64,000 bases of DNA from UBA3946 sp002385755 (GTDB lineage Bacteria; Bacillota_I; Bacilli_A; ML615J-28; CAG-698): positions 454,268 through 518,267 of the forward strand of contig JBMNLX010000005.1 in assembly GCA_050953085.1 (NCBI GenBank), given 5' to 3'. Shown in pieces: positions 45,809-54,404 of the stretch. The notes beneath the pieces were generated by a model that searched no databases, was not told the DNA's origin, and saw only the letters and a list, made by a program, of their open reading frames with translations. The position numbers and the translations under genes are program-made. Each line of letters opens with the position of its first letter. The stretch's first letter is position 1.

Positions 45809-47461
45809 TTGAATAGCGGTAAACTCAACAAACTTCAAACATTTCTCATTGCAACTGACAAGCACAGAACCTGGTTTGTTTTATTCACGATCTTTATCTT
45901 ACCGTCCATGTACATCCTTGTATACCTGACTGACGGCACCAAAAACGTTTATGCCCACTTGACTTATATTATTATTGTTTTCGCCGGCGCAACGTTGGGT
46001 TTTTTCGGCGGGTTGATCACCGGTTTGGCGGCGGGCATCATGCTCGGCCCGTTCATGCCGCTTGACGTCGCCAATCAAATACCGCAGACCTTTCTGAACT
46101 GGAGTTTCCGGATGTTGATGTTCACGTTTCTTGGCGGACTGATCGGCTATATTACCGACACGCTGAGAAAAAGCGCGAGAATTGTTCTTGATTTAATGTG
46201 TCATAACTCGGAAACCGGCTTGCCGAACGTCAACCTATTAAATAATCCCGACGCCTTGTCTTACGACGAGCGCAACCAGATGCTAATAACCCTGCTTATC
46301 AATAATTTCGATAAGATTATCGATTTAATGGGTCTAGAAGTTTATTATTCCTTATTGCGAAGGATATATGAAATCTTAAGGGATGGTCTTCCGGAGACGG
46401 CATTGATAGTCCAGTGCAATAACAACAAGTTTTGGATGGCGACGCCGCTTGAAAGGCCCGAGGAGGACATAAAGAAAATCACGGCGATCCTGAAAGAAGG
46501 CATCACCATCGAGAATGTCGAGTATTATATCGAGTTTTCCCTCGGTTATACTTTTGCTTTAAATCAAAAGCAGAGTTATCGCCCCGGCGCCTTTGAAAAA
46601 TCCGATCACGCGGCCCGGTACGCGCAAAAAAACAACTTGCAATATATGCTCTACAGAGACGACATAAAACGCGGGATATTTGAAGCGAAACTTTTGGCGG
46701 ATTTTACCCGCGCTCTCGCGGGGGATGAGCTTTTCTTGGCTTATCAGCCGAAGGTTCACCTGAAAACGGATAAATACGATTATTTGGAAGCTTTGATCCG
46801 GTGGGATCACCCGGAAAGAGGCTTATTGATGCCGAATGATTTTATCCCGTTAATCGAGGAAACGCAACTTATTCACGAATTGACGGAGTGGGTATTGCGT
46901 CGGGTGATTGAGAAAATCCGCGAGCTCCGGAAAGAAAACTATGACGTGACTATTTCGTTAAACATCTCGGTCAAAAACATTCTCGACAAAAACGTCGTCC
47001 GGCGTCTCGCGGAAATTATCGATAATAACCGCGACGTCGTCAATAATATCGAGTTTGAGATTATGGAAACGATATTGATGGAAACGATCGACGACACGCT
47101 TGAGACGATCGAAATGTATCGGAATCTTGGCGTCGCTTTCGCGATCGATGATTTCGGGAAAGGGTATTCTTCTCTTTCATACCTGCATCGCTTGCCGGTC
47201 GAATGCGTGAAAATCGATCGCGGCTTCACTCGCAATCTGACTCATGACGAAGCCAGTCAAAAAATATTACAAATGGTAATCGGGCTGTGTCACGCCCTGA
47301 ATTATCGGGTCGTCATTGAGGGGGTCGAGGACGAAACGACGGCCGCCATCGCCAAGAATCTTGAAAGCGATTATGCCCAGGGGTTTTACTTTGCCAGGCC
47401 GATCGAGTGCGGTAAAATACTAGACTGGTTGAAAAATAAGAACCGGGAAACTTCCGCCTGA
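45809..47461 (+). CDS. Membrane-bound EAL-domain cyclic-di-GMP phosphodiesterase with degenerate GGDEF
   Basis: 550 residues from TTG 45809 (GGGCGGAGG 8 bases upstream). Four hydrophobic segments (about 20-135) form a membrane sensor. A degenerate GGDEF-like domain (about 145-295) follows, in which the active loop reads CNNNKFWMA. The C-terminal EAL domain (about 300-545) has the catalytic set: EAL at Glu327 (YLEALIRW), NISVKN, E-x-ME, DDFGKGYSSL, KIDRGF and YAQGFYFARP. So it should hydrolyse cyclic di-GMP and not make it. No diguanylate cyclase is seen in this window. Terminator overlaps the stop codon. Confidence 0.9.
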   Translation: MNSGKLNKLQTFLIATDKHRTWFVLFTIFILPSMYILVYLTDGTKNVYAHLTYIIIVFAGATLGFFGGLITGLAAGIMLGPFMPLDVANQIPQTFLNWSFRMLMFTFLGGLIGYITDTLRKSARIVLDLMCHNSETGLPNVNLLNNPDALSYDERNQMLITLLINNFDKIIDLMGLEVYYSLLRRIYEILRDGLPETALIVQCNNNKFWMATPLERPEEDIKKITAILKEGITIENVEYYIEFSLGYTFALNQKQSYRPGAFEKSDHAARYAQKNNLQYMLYRDDIKRGIFEAKLLADFTRALAGDELFLAYQPKVHLKTDKYDYLEALIRWDHPERGLLMPNDFIPLIEETQLIHELTEWVLRRVIEKIRELRKENYDVTISLNISVKNILDKNVVRRLAEIIDNNRDVVNNIEFEIMETILMETIDDTLETIEMYRNLGVAFAIDDFGKGYSSLSYLHRLPVECVKIDRGFTRNLTHDEASQKILQMVIGLCHALNYRVVIEGVEDETTAAIAKNLESDYAQGFYFARPIECGKILDWLKNKNRETSA

Positions 47462-47478
47462 TGGCGGAAGTTTTTTTG
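47450..47478 (+). terminator. Terminator of the EAL gene
   Basis: CTTCCGCC-tgat-GGCGGAAG followed by TTTTTTT; the stop codon TGA lies in the loop. Confidence 0.92.
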
Positions 47479-47486
47479 CATTTTAT

Positions 47487-47515
47487 TTGACATAACCATC
47501 TCTGTAAAATAAAAT
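47487..47515 (+). promoter_or_regulatory. Promoter of the ZIP transporter gene
   Basis: Consensus TTGACA (47487-47492), 17-base spacer, TAAAAT (47510-47515). Confidence 0.75.
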
Positions 47516-47540
47516 AATATAATAGGGAGGTTTATTGAAG

Positions 47541-48389
47541 ATGCTAGAATTATTAATGGCTAATACTTACGATGCAAAAAACATAATGATCGCGTTGGGG
47601 TTTACCATTATCGCCGGTTTGTCCACCGGGATCGGCAGTTTGCTTGCCCTTTTCGCGAAGAAAACAAATACCCGGTTTTTAGCGGTGGCTCTCGGTTTTT
47701 CGGCCGGGGTGATGATATACGTGTCATTTGTCGAGATATTTTTAAAAGCCAGGGACGCCTTGGTCGCTAACTTGGGAAACAAACCCGGTTCTTGGTTAAC
47801 GGTCGCTTCGTTCTTTGGCGGGATGCTCTTTATCGCTTTGATCGACAGGCTGATACCGTCCCGGGAAAACCCGCACGAGGTGTTGAGTTTGCCTGACGGG
47901 GCCGGGGATGAAAAAGAAGAAAAAGCGATTAAAAACGGCCGACTGATGCGGATGGGCGTGTTTACGGCTCTGGCGATCGCGATTCATAATTTTCCCGAGG
48001 GAATCGCTACCTTTCTTTCGGCTCTGGCGAATCCGACATTGGCTGTCGGCGTCACCGTTGCTATCGCCCTTCACAATATACCCGAGGGAATATCGGTATA
48101 TATCCCGATTTACTACGCCACCGGGAATCGGAAAAAAGCCTTCGCGTATTCCTTTTTGTCGGGCTTGTCCGAGCCGATCGGGGCGGCCTTTGGTTTTTTA
48201 ATACTGCGCCCGTTTCTATCGGAGACGCTTTTCGGGATTTCGTTCGCGGCGGTGGCCGGGATCATGGTGTTTATCTCGCTTGACGAATTGCTTCCGTCGG
48301 CGCGCGAGTACGGCGAGACGCATCTTTCGATATACGGTTTAGTCTCGGGAATGGTGATTATGGCCGTCAGTCTGCTGCTCTTTTTGTAA
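47541..48389 (+). CDS. zupT: ZIP family divalent metal transporter (ZupT-like)
   Basis: 282 residues from ATG 47541; TTG 47535 is also in frame behind GGGAGG and cannot be excluded. Eight hydrophobic segments. The metal-transport helices carry HNFPEG (from His149) and HNIPEG, the signature of ZupT-type zinc/iron/manganese importers, and a His-poor acidic cytoplasmic loop (DGAGDEKEEKA) lies between helices 3 and 4. It imports Zn2+ and probably other divalent metals across the cytoplasmic membrane. No Zur or Fur box was recognised at the promoter. Confidence 0.93.
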   Translation: MLELLMANTYDAKNIMIALGFTIIAGLSTGIGSLLALFAKKTNTRFLAVALGFSAGVMIYVSFVEIFLKARDALVANLGNKPGSWLTVASFFGGMLFIALIDRLIPSRENPHEVLSLPDGAGDEKEEKAIKNGRLMRMGVFTALAIAIHNFPEGIATFLSALANPTLAVGVTVAIALHNIPEGISVYIPIYYATGNRKKAFAYSFLSGLSEPIGAAFGFLILRPFLSETLFGISFAAVAGIMVFISLDELLPSAREYGETHLSIYGLVSGMVIMAVSLLLFL

Positions 48390-48450
48390 ATATGATTTCC
48401 TATATTGGATATTTAATATATAATTGAATTACAAGTGAAAGGAGAAGCCT

Positions 48451-48813
48451 ATGAAAATCGGAAAAATACTGGGCTTCGTCGGAACGGCAGTCTCGGTTAT
48501 CGTGTCGGTCGTTATTATCGCGGTAATGATGGGCGACGCCTTCAAGGACGATTTGGCGGCCAACCCGACCGCCGGCATCGAAAAAACGGCTTTAGCCTTA
48601 AAAATCATTTGTGTCGTCATGCTTGTTTTCGCGACGTTTTCCTTTTTGATTTTAATCTTTTGGAAAGAAGATCGGCTAAAACCGCTCGGCGAGTTTTTAT
48701 CTTTTTTCGCCTTTATGCACGTTATTCTTTTAAACGTTATCGCGTTGGGGTTTTTACTTTCGGCGGGAATTATCCTGAGCAGGATAAAGCCGGCGCCGGG
48801 AGGCGAGAGCTAA
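48451..48813 (+). CDS. Small membrane protein of unknown function
   Basis: 120 residues, AAAGGAGA before ATG 48451, three hydrophobic segments (about 8-28, 50-70, 80-108). The stop codon is directly followed by the ATG of the DraG-like gene (TAA-ATG), so the two are co-translated or closely coupled. It resembles DUF4064-type proteins in size and layout; the match is not strong enough to assert. Confidence 0.7.
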   Translation: MKIGKILGFVGTAVSVIVSVVIIAVMMGDAFKDDLAANPTAGIEKTALALKIICVVMLVFATFSFLILIFWKEDRLKPLGEFLSFFAFMHVILLNVIALGFLLSAGIILSRIKPAPGGES

Positions 48814-49611
48814 ATGCTTGGCGCAATCGTCGGCGACATCGTCGGCTCAAGGTTTGAATGGCGAGTTATCAAATCAAAGGATTTCCCGCTTTTCACTGAA
48901 GAATGCCGTTTTACCGACGACACGGTGATGACCTTGGCAGTAGCCGCGGCTTTGATCTCCTGGCGCAATGAAGGCGGTTCGCTCGCCGGGAAAGCCGTTT
49001 TAAAAATGCGCGAGTTCGGCCGTTTGTATCCTAACGCCGGTTACGGAGGGATGTTTTCCGCCTGGTTGGCTTCGGCCAACCCCGCCCCGTATAATAGCTT
49101 CGGGAACGGCGCCGCCATGCGCGTAAGTCCCGCCGCTTACGCCGGGGAGACTCTTGAAGAGGTCAGGATCCTCGCGAGAGAGATAACGGCCGTAACCCAT
49201 AATCACCCGGAAGGAATAAGAGGAGCCGAAGCGACGGCGACGGCGGTTTTTCTTGCGCGGAAGGGGAAGAAGATCCCGGCAATCAAGGCTTATATTGAAA
49301 GAAATTATTACCGGATTGACTTTACTCTTGATGAAATTCGTCCCTCCTATCGTTTTAACGCCGCGTGCCAGGGAAGCGTTCCTCAAGCCCTGCAGGCGTT
49401 TTTTGAATCGATGAGCTTTGAGGACGCTATCCGTAACGCCGTCTCCCTGGGCGGCGATAGCGACACTTTGGCGGCGATTTGCGGGGGAATCGCGGAAGCG
49501 TATTACGGGATCCCGGTCGCGATTAGGGACAAAGCCTATTCTTATTTGGATGAAAGATTAATTCGAGTAATCGACGAATTTGCTGATATTTTCGGAAGTT
49601 ATCTTAAATAA
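48814..49611 (+). CDS. ADP-ribosylglycohydrolase family protein (DraG-like)
   Basis: 265 residues with the ADP-ribosylglycohydrolase signatures. It opens with GAIVGDIVGSRFEW, has the Mg/Mn site TDDTVMT, and the second metal motif GGDSDTLAAICGGIAEAYYG. Enzymes of this family remove ADP-ribose from proteins or nucleic acids. No ADP-ribosyltransferase partner is adjacent, so it is likely a stand-alone housekeeping or defence-related eraser. In an operon with the small membrane protein before it; the Nudix gene follows 52 bases later. Confidence 0.9.
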   Translation: MLGAIVGDIVGSRFEWRVIKSKDFPLFTEECRFTDDTVMTLAVAAALISWRNEGGSLAGKAVLKMREFGRLYPNAGYGGMFSAWLASANPAPYNSFGNGAAMRVSPAAYAGETLEEVRILAREITAVTHNHPEGIRGAEATATAVFLARKGKKIPAIKAYIERNYYRIDFTLDEIRPSYRFNAACQGSVPQALQAFFESMSFEDAIRNAVSLGGDSDTLAAICGGIAEAYYGIPVAIRDKAYSYLDERLIRVIDEFADIFGSYLK

Positions 49612-49663
49612 CTTCTTTTTTTTGTCTAAAAATGATAAAATAGAGACGAAAAGAGATAGCGAT

Positions 49664-50077
49664 ATGGTTAACGTTATTGAGGTCGTGGCCGCCGTAATCG
49701 TAAAGGAAAACAAGTTCCTGGCCGCAAAAAGAAAACCGGGACATTATTTGTCCGACAAATGGGAATTTCCCGGCGGAAAAATCGAACCGGGCGAAACGCG
49801 CGCAGACGCGCTAAAAAGGGAGATAAAAGAAGAGTTGGGCTGCGATATCGAGGTGGAAGATCATATTCACACCGCCGAATACGTCGCCGTAACCGGCAAG
49901 CGGATCGTTCTTCATTTTTATCGCTGCCGCCTACGGGCGGGACTTCCCGAGCCGCGCGAGCACGCGGCGATAATATGGGTCGATGAATCCCGTTTGACTC
50001 AGATTCCTTGGGCGCCCGCTGATTTTGAAGCGGTAAATATCATCATAAAAAACAAAGGTAAAGAATTATGGATTTAA
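49664..50077 (+). CDS. Nudix hydrolase (MutT/8-oxo-dGTP diphosphatase type)
   Basis: 137 residues from ATG 49664; the open frame extends 84 bases upstream but without a start signal. The Nudix box GGKIEPGETRADALKREI, continuing KEELG, is complete. VVAAVIVKENKFLAAKR and the KWEFPGG segment match MutT. It probably cleans oxidised nucleotides such as 8-oxo-dGTP, though Nudix substrates are hard to predict. It overlaps the next gene by 10 bases. Next to an ADP-ribosylglycohydrolase, so an ADP-ribose substrate is an alternative. Confidence 0.88.
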   Translation: MVNVIEVVAAVIVKENKFLAAKRKPGHYLSDKWEFPGGKIEPGETRADALKREIKEELGCDIEVEDHIHTAEYVAVTGKRIVLHFYRCRLRAGLPEPREHAAIIWVDESRLTQIPWAPADFEAVNIIIKNKGKELWI

Positions 50078-51105
50078 AGAACTATCAAAAAAGGTTTATG
50101 CAGTCATACCAGCTCAGAACAGACAATGGCGGGAATTTTATCGCCCGTCATGACGGCGAGACGGTTTATTTGTACGACGCCCGGGATTACCGGGAAATAA
50201 CGACTTTTCGCGATACGGAATATGTCAGTCAAATTCGGTTTTCGGCCGACGGGAAGTATTTGGCCGCGAAATCCATCGAGCCGGAACTCGCGGTATATGA
50301 TTTAAAGAAATTGGAACTTGCTTCTCTCGTTGATTTCGAGGATACCGGCGCGGCTCAGGACGGGAAATTTTGTTTTTCGCCCGATAATAAGTATATATAT
50401 AATATCGTGAGTTTTGAAGACGGCTCCAGCGCGATAGCGAGAATTGATATTAAAAGACAAACGTATCAGTTAATATTCCAGTTTGAAAACTGCCGTTTTG
50501 AAGACGCCGAGTATTTGTCTTGGCGCGACGTGTATTTGTTCGGGGGAATCGACCAAACCTCCCAGAAATACTTCGTTCTCGAATACGGGGTAAAGAATGA
50601 TAAATTCCGCCGGGTTACGCTGGATCGGGAATACGATTTTTTCATTCCCGTGCCGGCGCTCGAGGCCTTTGTTTCGGTGGCGGCGAATAAAATATACATA
50701 TTGGCGGCCGACTATATCACGCCGCTCAAAGTTTTTGCCCCGGTCGACGACGGGACGACCCATCTTAACTTTTTCAACATTATTTCGGAATCTCCGACAT
50801 TGCATAATATATTTTCCGCCGACCAGGAGGAATATGACCGGATGAAGAAGGCATCCGAAAAAGACAAGCTTGAAGTTCCCGTCGAGGGCGACATCACCGC
50901 CGTCGCTATTCCCCGAAACTTGAAGCATATTTTCGTTGCGACTAATAACGCGTTGAAAATTTTTGATTTTCAAAGGCTTCGCCTTTTCCGCCAGTTGAAA
51001 CTGCACAATATCGCCGACATAAATTTCGGCCCCGGCGACGGGACGGTCTTGATCGGCACTTGGAACTACGGTTATGTTTATAAAATGGCGGATATCCTGA
51101 AATAA
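50068..51105 (+). CDS. WD40-like beta-propeller protein
   Basis: 345 residues, soluble and without signal peptide. Repeating units of about 40-45 residues of the type VSQIRFSADGKYLAAKS, FCFSPDNKYIYNI and ITAVAIPRNLKHIFVATN indicate a propeller of about seven blades. The last blade closes with TVLIGTWNYGYVYKM. Such proteins are binding platforms; no catalytic motif is visible. The start overlaps the Nudix gene, so co-translation is likely. Confidence 0.75.
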   Translation: MDLKNYQKRFMQSYQLRTDNGGNFIARHDGETVYLYDARDYREITTFRDTEYVSQIRFSADGKYLAAKSIEPELAVYDLKKLELASLVDFEDTGAAQDGKFCFSPDNKYIYNIVSFEDGSSAIARIDIKRQTYQLIFQFENCRFEDAEYLSWRDVYLFGGIDQTSQKYFVLEYGVKNDKFRRVTLDREYDFFIPVPALEAFVSVAANKIYILAADYITPLKVFAPVDDGTTHLNFFNIISESPTLHNIFSADQEEYDRMKKASEKDKLEVPVEGDITAVAIPRNLKHIFVATNNALKIFDFQRLRLFRQLKLHNIADINFGPGDGTVLIGTWNYGYVYKMADILK

Positions 51106-51176
51106 AACGAGAGACGGAAATGTTCAAATAACGCTTTATTATTTGATTATTTCGCGCTTTCGGGCGGAAAAAGATG

Positions 51177-51205
51177 TAGACAAAAAGGCAAGTTTGTGGT
51201 ATAAT
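51177..51205 (+). promoter_or_regulatory. Promoter of the CNNM/CorC gene
   Basis: TAGACA (51177-51182), 17-base spacer, TATAAT (51200-51205), 32 bases before ATG 51238. Confidence 0.72.
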
Positions 51206-51237
51206 ATTTAATACAATATATGATAGGAAGGAGCAAA

Positions 51238-52581
51238 ATGGACGATTCTGACGCTGATCCTGAGGCTGATCCTTACGAGTTAATCATCATATTATCTCTT
51301 ATTTTAGTGTTAACGTTTATTAACGCTTTTTTTGCTTCCGCCGAAATGGCGGTAGTTTCCCTAAACAAGAAACAGTTAAAAAAACTGGTCGAGACGGGGA
51401 ATAAAAAAGCTGTTATATTGGATAATTTGGTGAAAAGACCGACCAAGTTTTTATCTACCATTCAGGTAGGCATTACCCTCGCCGGCTTTTTATCGAGCGC
51501 GTTTGCCGGCGCTAACTTATCGAAGCATGTCGCTAATCTTTTTTCTTCGCTTGGGCTGAAAATTAACTTGGCTGTCGCGACCGTAATTATCACTTTTCTG
51601 TTGTCATATTTCACATTGGTTTTCGGCGAGCTTTATCCGAAACGCGTTGCGCTTCGCAATCCGGAAAAAGTGGCTTTGCGCTCGGCCCGCGTCGTTAATA
51701 TCATGGCGATCATCAGCACGCCTTTTGTAAGGTTGCTGGAGTCGTCGACCAATTTAGTTTTGAAATTGACGGGGAAGCATAAACCGACGGCGGAAGAAAA
51801 GATTACCGAGGACGAAATTAGATCCTTGATTATTACGGGGCATATCGAAGGGGTTATTAAAGAAGAAGAAAGAGAAATGCTAGAGAATGTTTTCCGGTTT
51901 GACGATTTAACCGCCGCGGCGATTATGACGCCCCGAATTAATGTTTTCGCGATTAATATCGAAAAGCCGCTTAATGAATATATTGATGAAATCATCGCTC
52001 GCGGTTTTACCCGCATTCCTATTTATGAACGCGATATTGATAATATTATCGGTATTCTGCACGTTAAGGATTTGTTACGGGAAGGACGGAACAAAGGTTT
52101 TGATAATATCAACCTTCACGATATTATGCGCAAACCGTATTTTGTTCCGGAATATATGAAAATCGACGTTCTTTTCCGGAATATGCAAAAGACGAAAAAC
52201 CAAATCGCCATTCTGATCGACGAGTACGGCGGCTCGGTCGGTATCGTAACGATTGAGGATCTTGTTGAGGAGATAGTTGGGAATATTTACGACGAGTACG
52301 ATATTGTTGACGAATCGATTCAAGCGATTGACGAAAAAACTTATCTTGTTGATGCCGGCATTCAAATACAAGACTTAAACCGTCACTTGAAACTAAAACT
52401 AGACGAAAATAATGAAGAGTACGACACGTTAGGCGGAATGGTAATTAATATGTTGGGTTATATTCCCACCGAAGCTTACAAAGAAGAAATAACTTATGAT
52501 AATTTGGTTCTGAAAGTTCACAAGGTCAATGCGAACCGCATTGAAGAGGTTTTGCTTACAATCACGGATAAAACCGGATAA
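51238..52581 (+). CDS. CNNM/CorC-type transporter (DUF21-CBS-CorC_HlyC)
   Basis: 447 residues from ATG 51238, which has GGAAGGAG 5 bases upstream. The N-terminal DUF21 membrane domain (about 12-200) shows FINAFFASAEMAVVSLNK and TLVFGELYPKRVALRNP. Two CBS domains (about 205-335) follow, with IMTPR and the IDEYGGSVGIVTIEDLVEEIVG motif. The C-terminal CorC/HlyC domain ends the protein. This architecture (YrkA/YhdP in Bacillus, CorC/CNNM) is tied to Mg2+ or Co2+ export or homeostasis. A single-gene unit with its own promoter. Confidence 0.93.
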   Translation: MDDSDADPEADPYELIIILSLILVLTFINAFFASAEMAVVSLNKKQLKKLVETGNKKAVILDNLVKRPTKFLSTIQVGITLAGFLSSAFAGANLSKHVANLFSSLGLKINLAVATVIITFLLSYFTLVFGELYPKRVALRNPEKVALRSARVVNIMAIISTPFVRLLESSTNLVLKLTGKHKPTAEEKITEDEIRSLIITGHIEGVIKEEEREMLENVFRFDDLTAAAIMTPRINVFAINIEKPLNEYIDEIIARGFTRIPIYERDIDNIIGILHVKDLLREGRNKGFDNINLHDIMRKPYFVPEYMKIDVLFRNMQKTKNQIAILIDEYGGSVGIVTIEDLVEEIVGNIYDEYDIVDESIQAIDEKTYLVDAGIQIQDLNRHLKLKLDENNEEYDTLGGMVINMLGYIPTEAYKEEITYDNLVLKVHKVNANRIEEVLLTITDKTG

Positions 52582-52605
52582 ACCAAATGACGGTTTATCC
52601 CTTAC

Positions 52606-52696
52606 GGAGGAGTACCCAAGAGGCTGAAGGGGCTGGCTTGGAAAGCTAGTAGGTCGTTAATCCGGCGCAGGGGTTCAAATCCCCTCTCCTCCGCCA
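52606..52696 (+). tRNA. tRNA-Ser (GGA)
   Basis: Class II tRNA with a long variable arm. Acceptor GGAGGAG/CTCCTCC, anticodon stem CTGGC/GCTAG with loop TTGGAAA (anticodon GGA), T loop TTCAAAT, encoded CCA. Confidence 0.94.
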
Positions 52697-52759
52697 TATA
52701 AGATAACAATGTTGATACGATATGTAATTGGTAAAAGACTTGTATCAACCCTTAGATAT

Positions 52760-52796
52760 ACCATAGTTCAGATTTAATTGAATTATGGTTTTTTTA
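52760..52796 (+). terminator. Terminator after tRNA-Ser
   Basis: 11-bp stem ACCATAGTTCA-gatttaat-TGAATTATGGT followed by TTTTTTT. Confidence 0.88.
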
Positions 52797-53490
52797 TAGC
52801 ATAAACATGGATTTATTAATTATTAATTGGTTTATGGTAGTTTAGTAAATCTCAGTTTCATTAAAAAACTATGTTAAATATAAAAAATACAATGCACGAA
52901 AGCCATATTAGATTTACATTTTCAAAGTTATGGCGGAAAGAACGTTCAATCTGGTGGGAACGGATTTGCAGATGCGGGATTTGTTTGTGCTTTTATTAAC
53001 CTGGTTTTATCGCAACAATAGTTTTTATCCTCATACTATACCAAAACTTGTGACGTGAATCATAAGCAAAAGCCTTAATACTCAATCGCTTTTTTTGGAA
53101 GGGGGAGGTTAATTGAGTGTAATAGATAATTATGATGATAGCAGCATAAACACCGCCAAAAATCAGCCCGGCATTACCGAATGCCTTGACCTTTTAATCA
53201 GAAAGGTTATTGAAGTTTACAATCATCATAAAAATATCCGATAGCAAAAAAATTGATAGCTGCCAAAGAGATAGTCAATTAGCATAAAGCAAAAAATAAT
53301 AAAACAGAGCCGGCAGCGATAATTGATCCAATGAACCAATTGTTCCACTCATATATTTCGCTTCATTTCTATGCAACACATAATAGTTAATTTTATTACA
53401 ACATAAAAAGTGAATATTAAGGAGATAATATTTATATTTTCATAAATTTAAAATTGACATATGCATTTGATTTATTAACATTTATTTATC
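52797..53490 (+). other. AT-rich accessory stretch with gene fragments
   Basis: No intact conserved gene. A coding-like piece at about 52920-53020 (SYGGKNVQSGGNGFADAGF in one frame) ends at a stop and has no start. A 43-codon ORF at 53113 is listed separately. The rest shows nothing I can name. Composition suggests acquired and decaying DNA next to tRNA-Ser, a common integration site. Confidence 0.4.
53113..53244 (+). CDS. Possible small ORF (43 codons)
   Basis: Starts at TTG 53113 directly after GGGGGAGG. The residues (SVIDNYDDSSINTAKNQPG, then a helix ending HHKNIR) look protein-like but match nothing I know. Could be the start of a truncated gene. Confidence 0.35.
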   Translation: MSVIDNYDDSSINTAKNQPGITECLDLLIRKVIEVYNHHKNIR

Positions 53491-53493
53491 GTG

Positions 53494-53522
53494 TTGAATG
53501 TGCTAAAATATGTATGTATAAT
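53494..53522 (+). promoter_or_regulatory. Promoter of the nitrilase-family gene
   Basis: TTGAAT (53494-53499), 17-base spacer, TATAAT (53517-53522). It leaves a leader of about 125 bases before the start codon. Confidence 0.68.
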
Positions 53523-53533
53523 AATGAAAGGAA

Positions 53534-53656
53534 ATGGCGGAGGATTTAAAAGATTAAACAGCCTCCAGCTCCCCAATCAGAAAGCATAGCAATCCTTTCT
53601 TCCCAATAAGATAGTTTATAGAGGCTTACAAAAATATTTGAAATTGGGAGACGAAA
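53534..53656 (+). promoter_or_regulatory. Structured leader, candidate translational switch
   Basis: The leader contains competing pairings. CCTCC (53562-53566) can pair with GGAGG (53539-53543), while the overlapping GCCTC (53561-53565) can pair with GAGGC (53631-53635). The ribosome binding site ATTGGGAG (53643-53650) can be covered by TTCCCAAT (53600-53607) or by CTCCCCAAT (53569-53577, one bulge). A 7-codon ORF also starts at ATG 53534. Pairings are seen; regulation is inference. No known riboswitch class was recognised. Confidence 0.4.
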
Positions 53657-54376
53657 ATGAAAATTGCGTTGGCCTCTCAGTTTAGCGATAATGATATTTA
53701 TATTAATGCTAAATTAATAAATAAAAGTATTATAAGTTTAAAAGGTCAAGCGGATTTAATTTGTTTTGGCGAAGCTTTTTTGCATGGATTTAATGCTTTA
53801 TCCTGGGATTATGAAAAGGATAAAGAGATAGCGATACCCGTTAAATCGAATCATATAAAGGAAATCCAGCTTTCCGCAAAACAGAATAAAACCGCGGTCT
53901 CTTTCGGGTTTTACGAACTTAATGAAAATAGTATTTTTTGCAGTTATGTTTTTATCGATAAAAATGGGGAAATATTAGCTCATTATAGAAGAGTTTCTCC
54001 CGGTTGGAAAGATGTTACCAAATGTGATTATCATTACAAAGAGGGAGGCAAGTTTTCAGCTTTTGGTTTTAGGGGCAAAAAATTTTTGATAGCCGTTTGC
54101 GGTGATTTGTGGGACGACATAAATATAGAGATAATAAGAACGTTTAAGGTTGATGCCGTATTATGGCCGTCACACCTTGATTACACGATCAAGCAATGGG
54201 AAAATGAACTCCAGGACTATTTGATTCAAACATCTAAATTAAAGAAACCGGCGCTCCTGATAAATAACATCTCCGCGACAAGTCATGGCGGGTGTTACTT
54301 GTTTGAAGACGGGAAAGTAATGAATAAATTATCCATGGGCGAAGAAGGTTTCTTAATTATTAATAATTACATCTAG
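53657..54376 (+). CDS. Carbon-nitrogen hydrolase (nitrilase superfamily)
   Basis: 239 residues. The catalytic Glu is in LICFGEAF and the nucleophilic Cys in VCGDLWDD, both in the usual places. The motif that normally supplies the catalytic Lys (YRK) reads HYRRVSPGWK, so Lys is replaced by Arg or shifted to the later Lys. The family hydrolyses amides and nitriles (omega-amidase, carbamoylputrescine amidase, N-carbamoylase types). The short C-terminus is typical of small single-domain members. GGGAG precedes ATG 53657. Isolated in an accessory patch; substrate unknown. Confidence 0.85.
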   Translation: MKIALASQFSDNDIYINAKLINKSIISLKGQADLICFGEAFLHGFNALSWDYEKDKEIAIPVKSNHIKEIQLSAKQNKTAVSFGFYELNENSIFCSYVFIDKNGEILAHYRRVSPGWKDVTKCDYHYKEGGKFSAFGFRGKKFLIAVCGDLWDDINIEIIRTFKVDAVLWPSHLDYTIKQWENELQDYLIQTSKLKKPALLINNISATSHGGCYLFEDGKVMNKLSMGEEGFLIINNYI

Positions 54377-54404
54377 CAAAATAAAAAGGGAATGGGAAGG
54401 AAAA

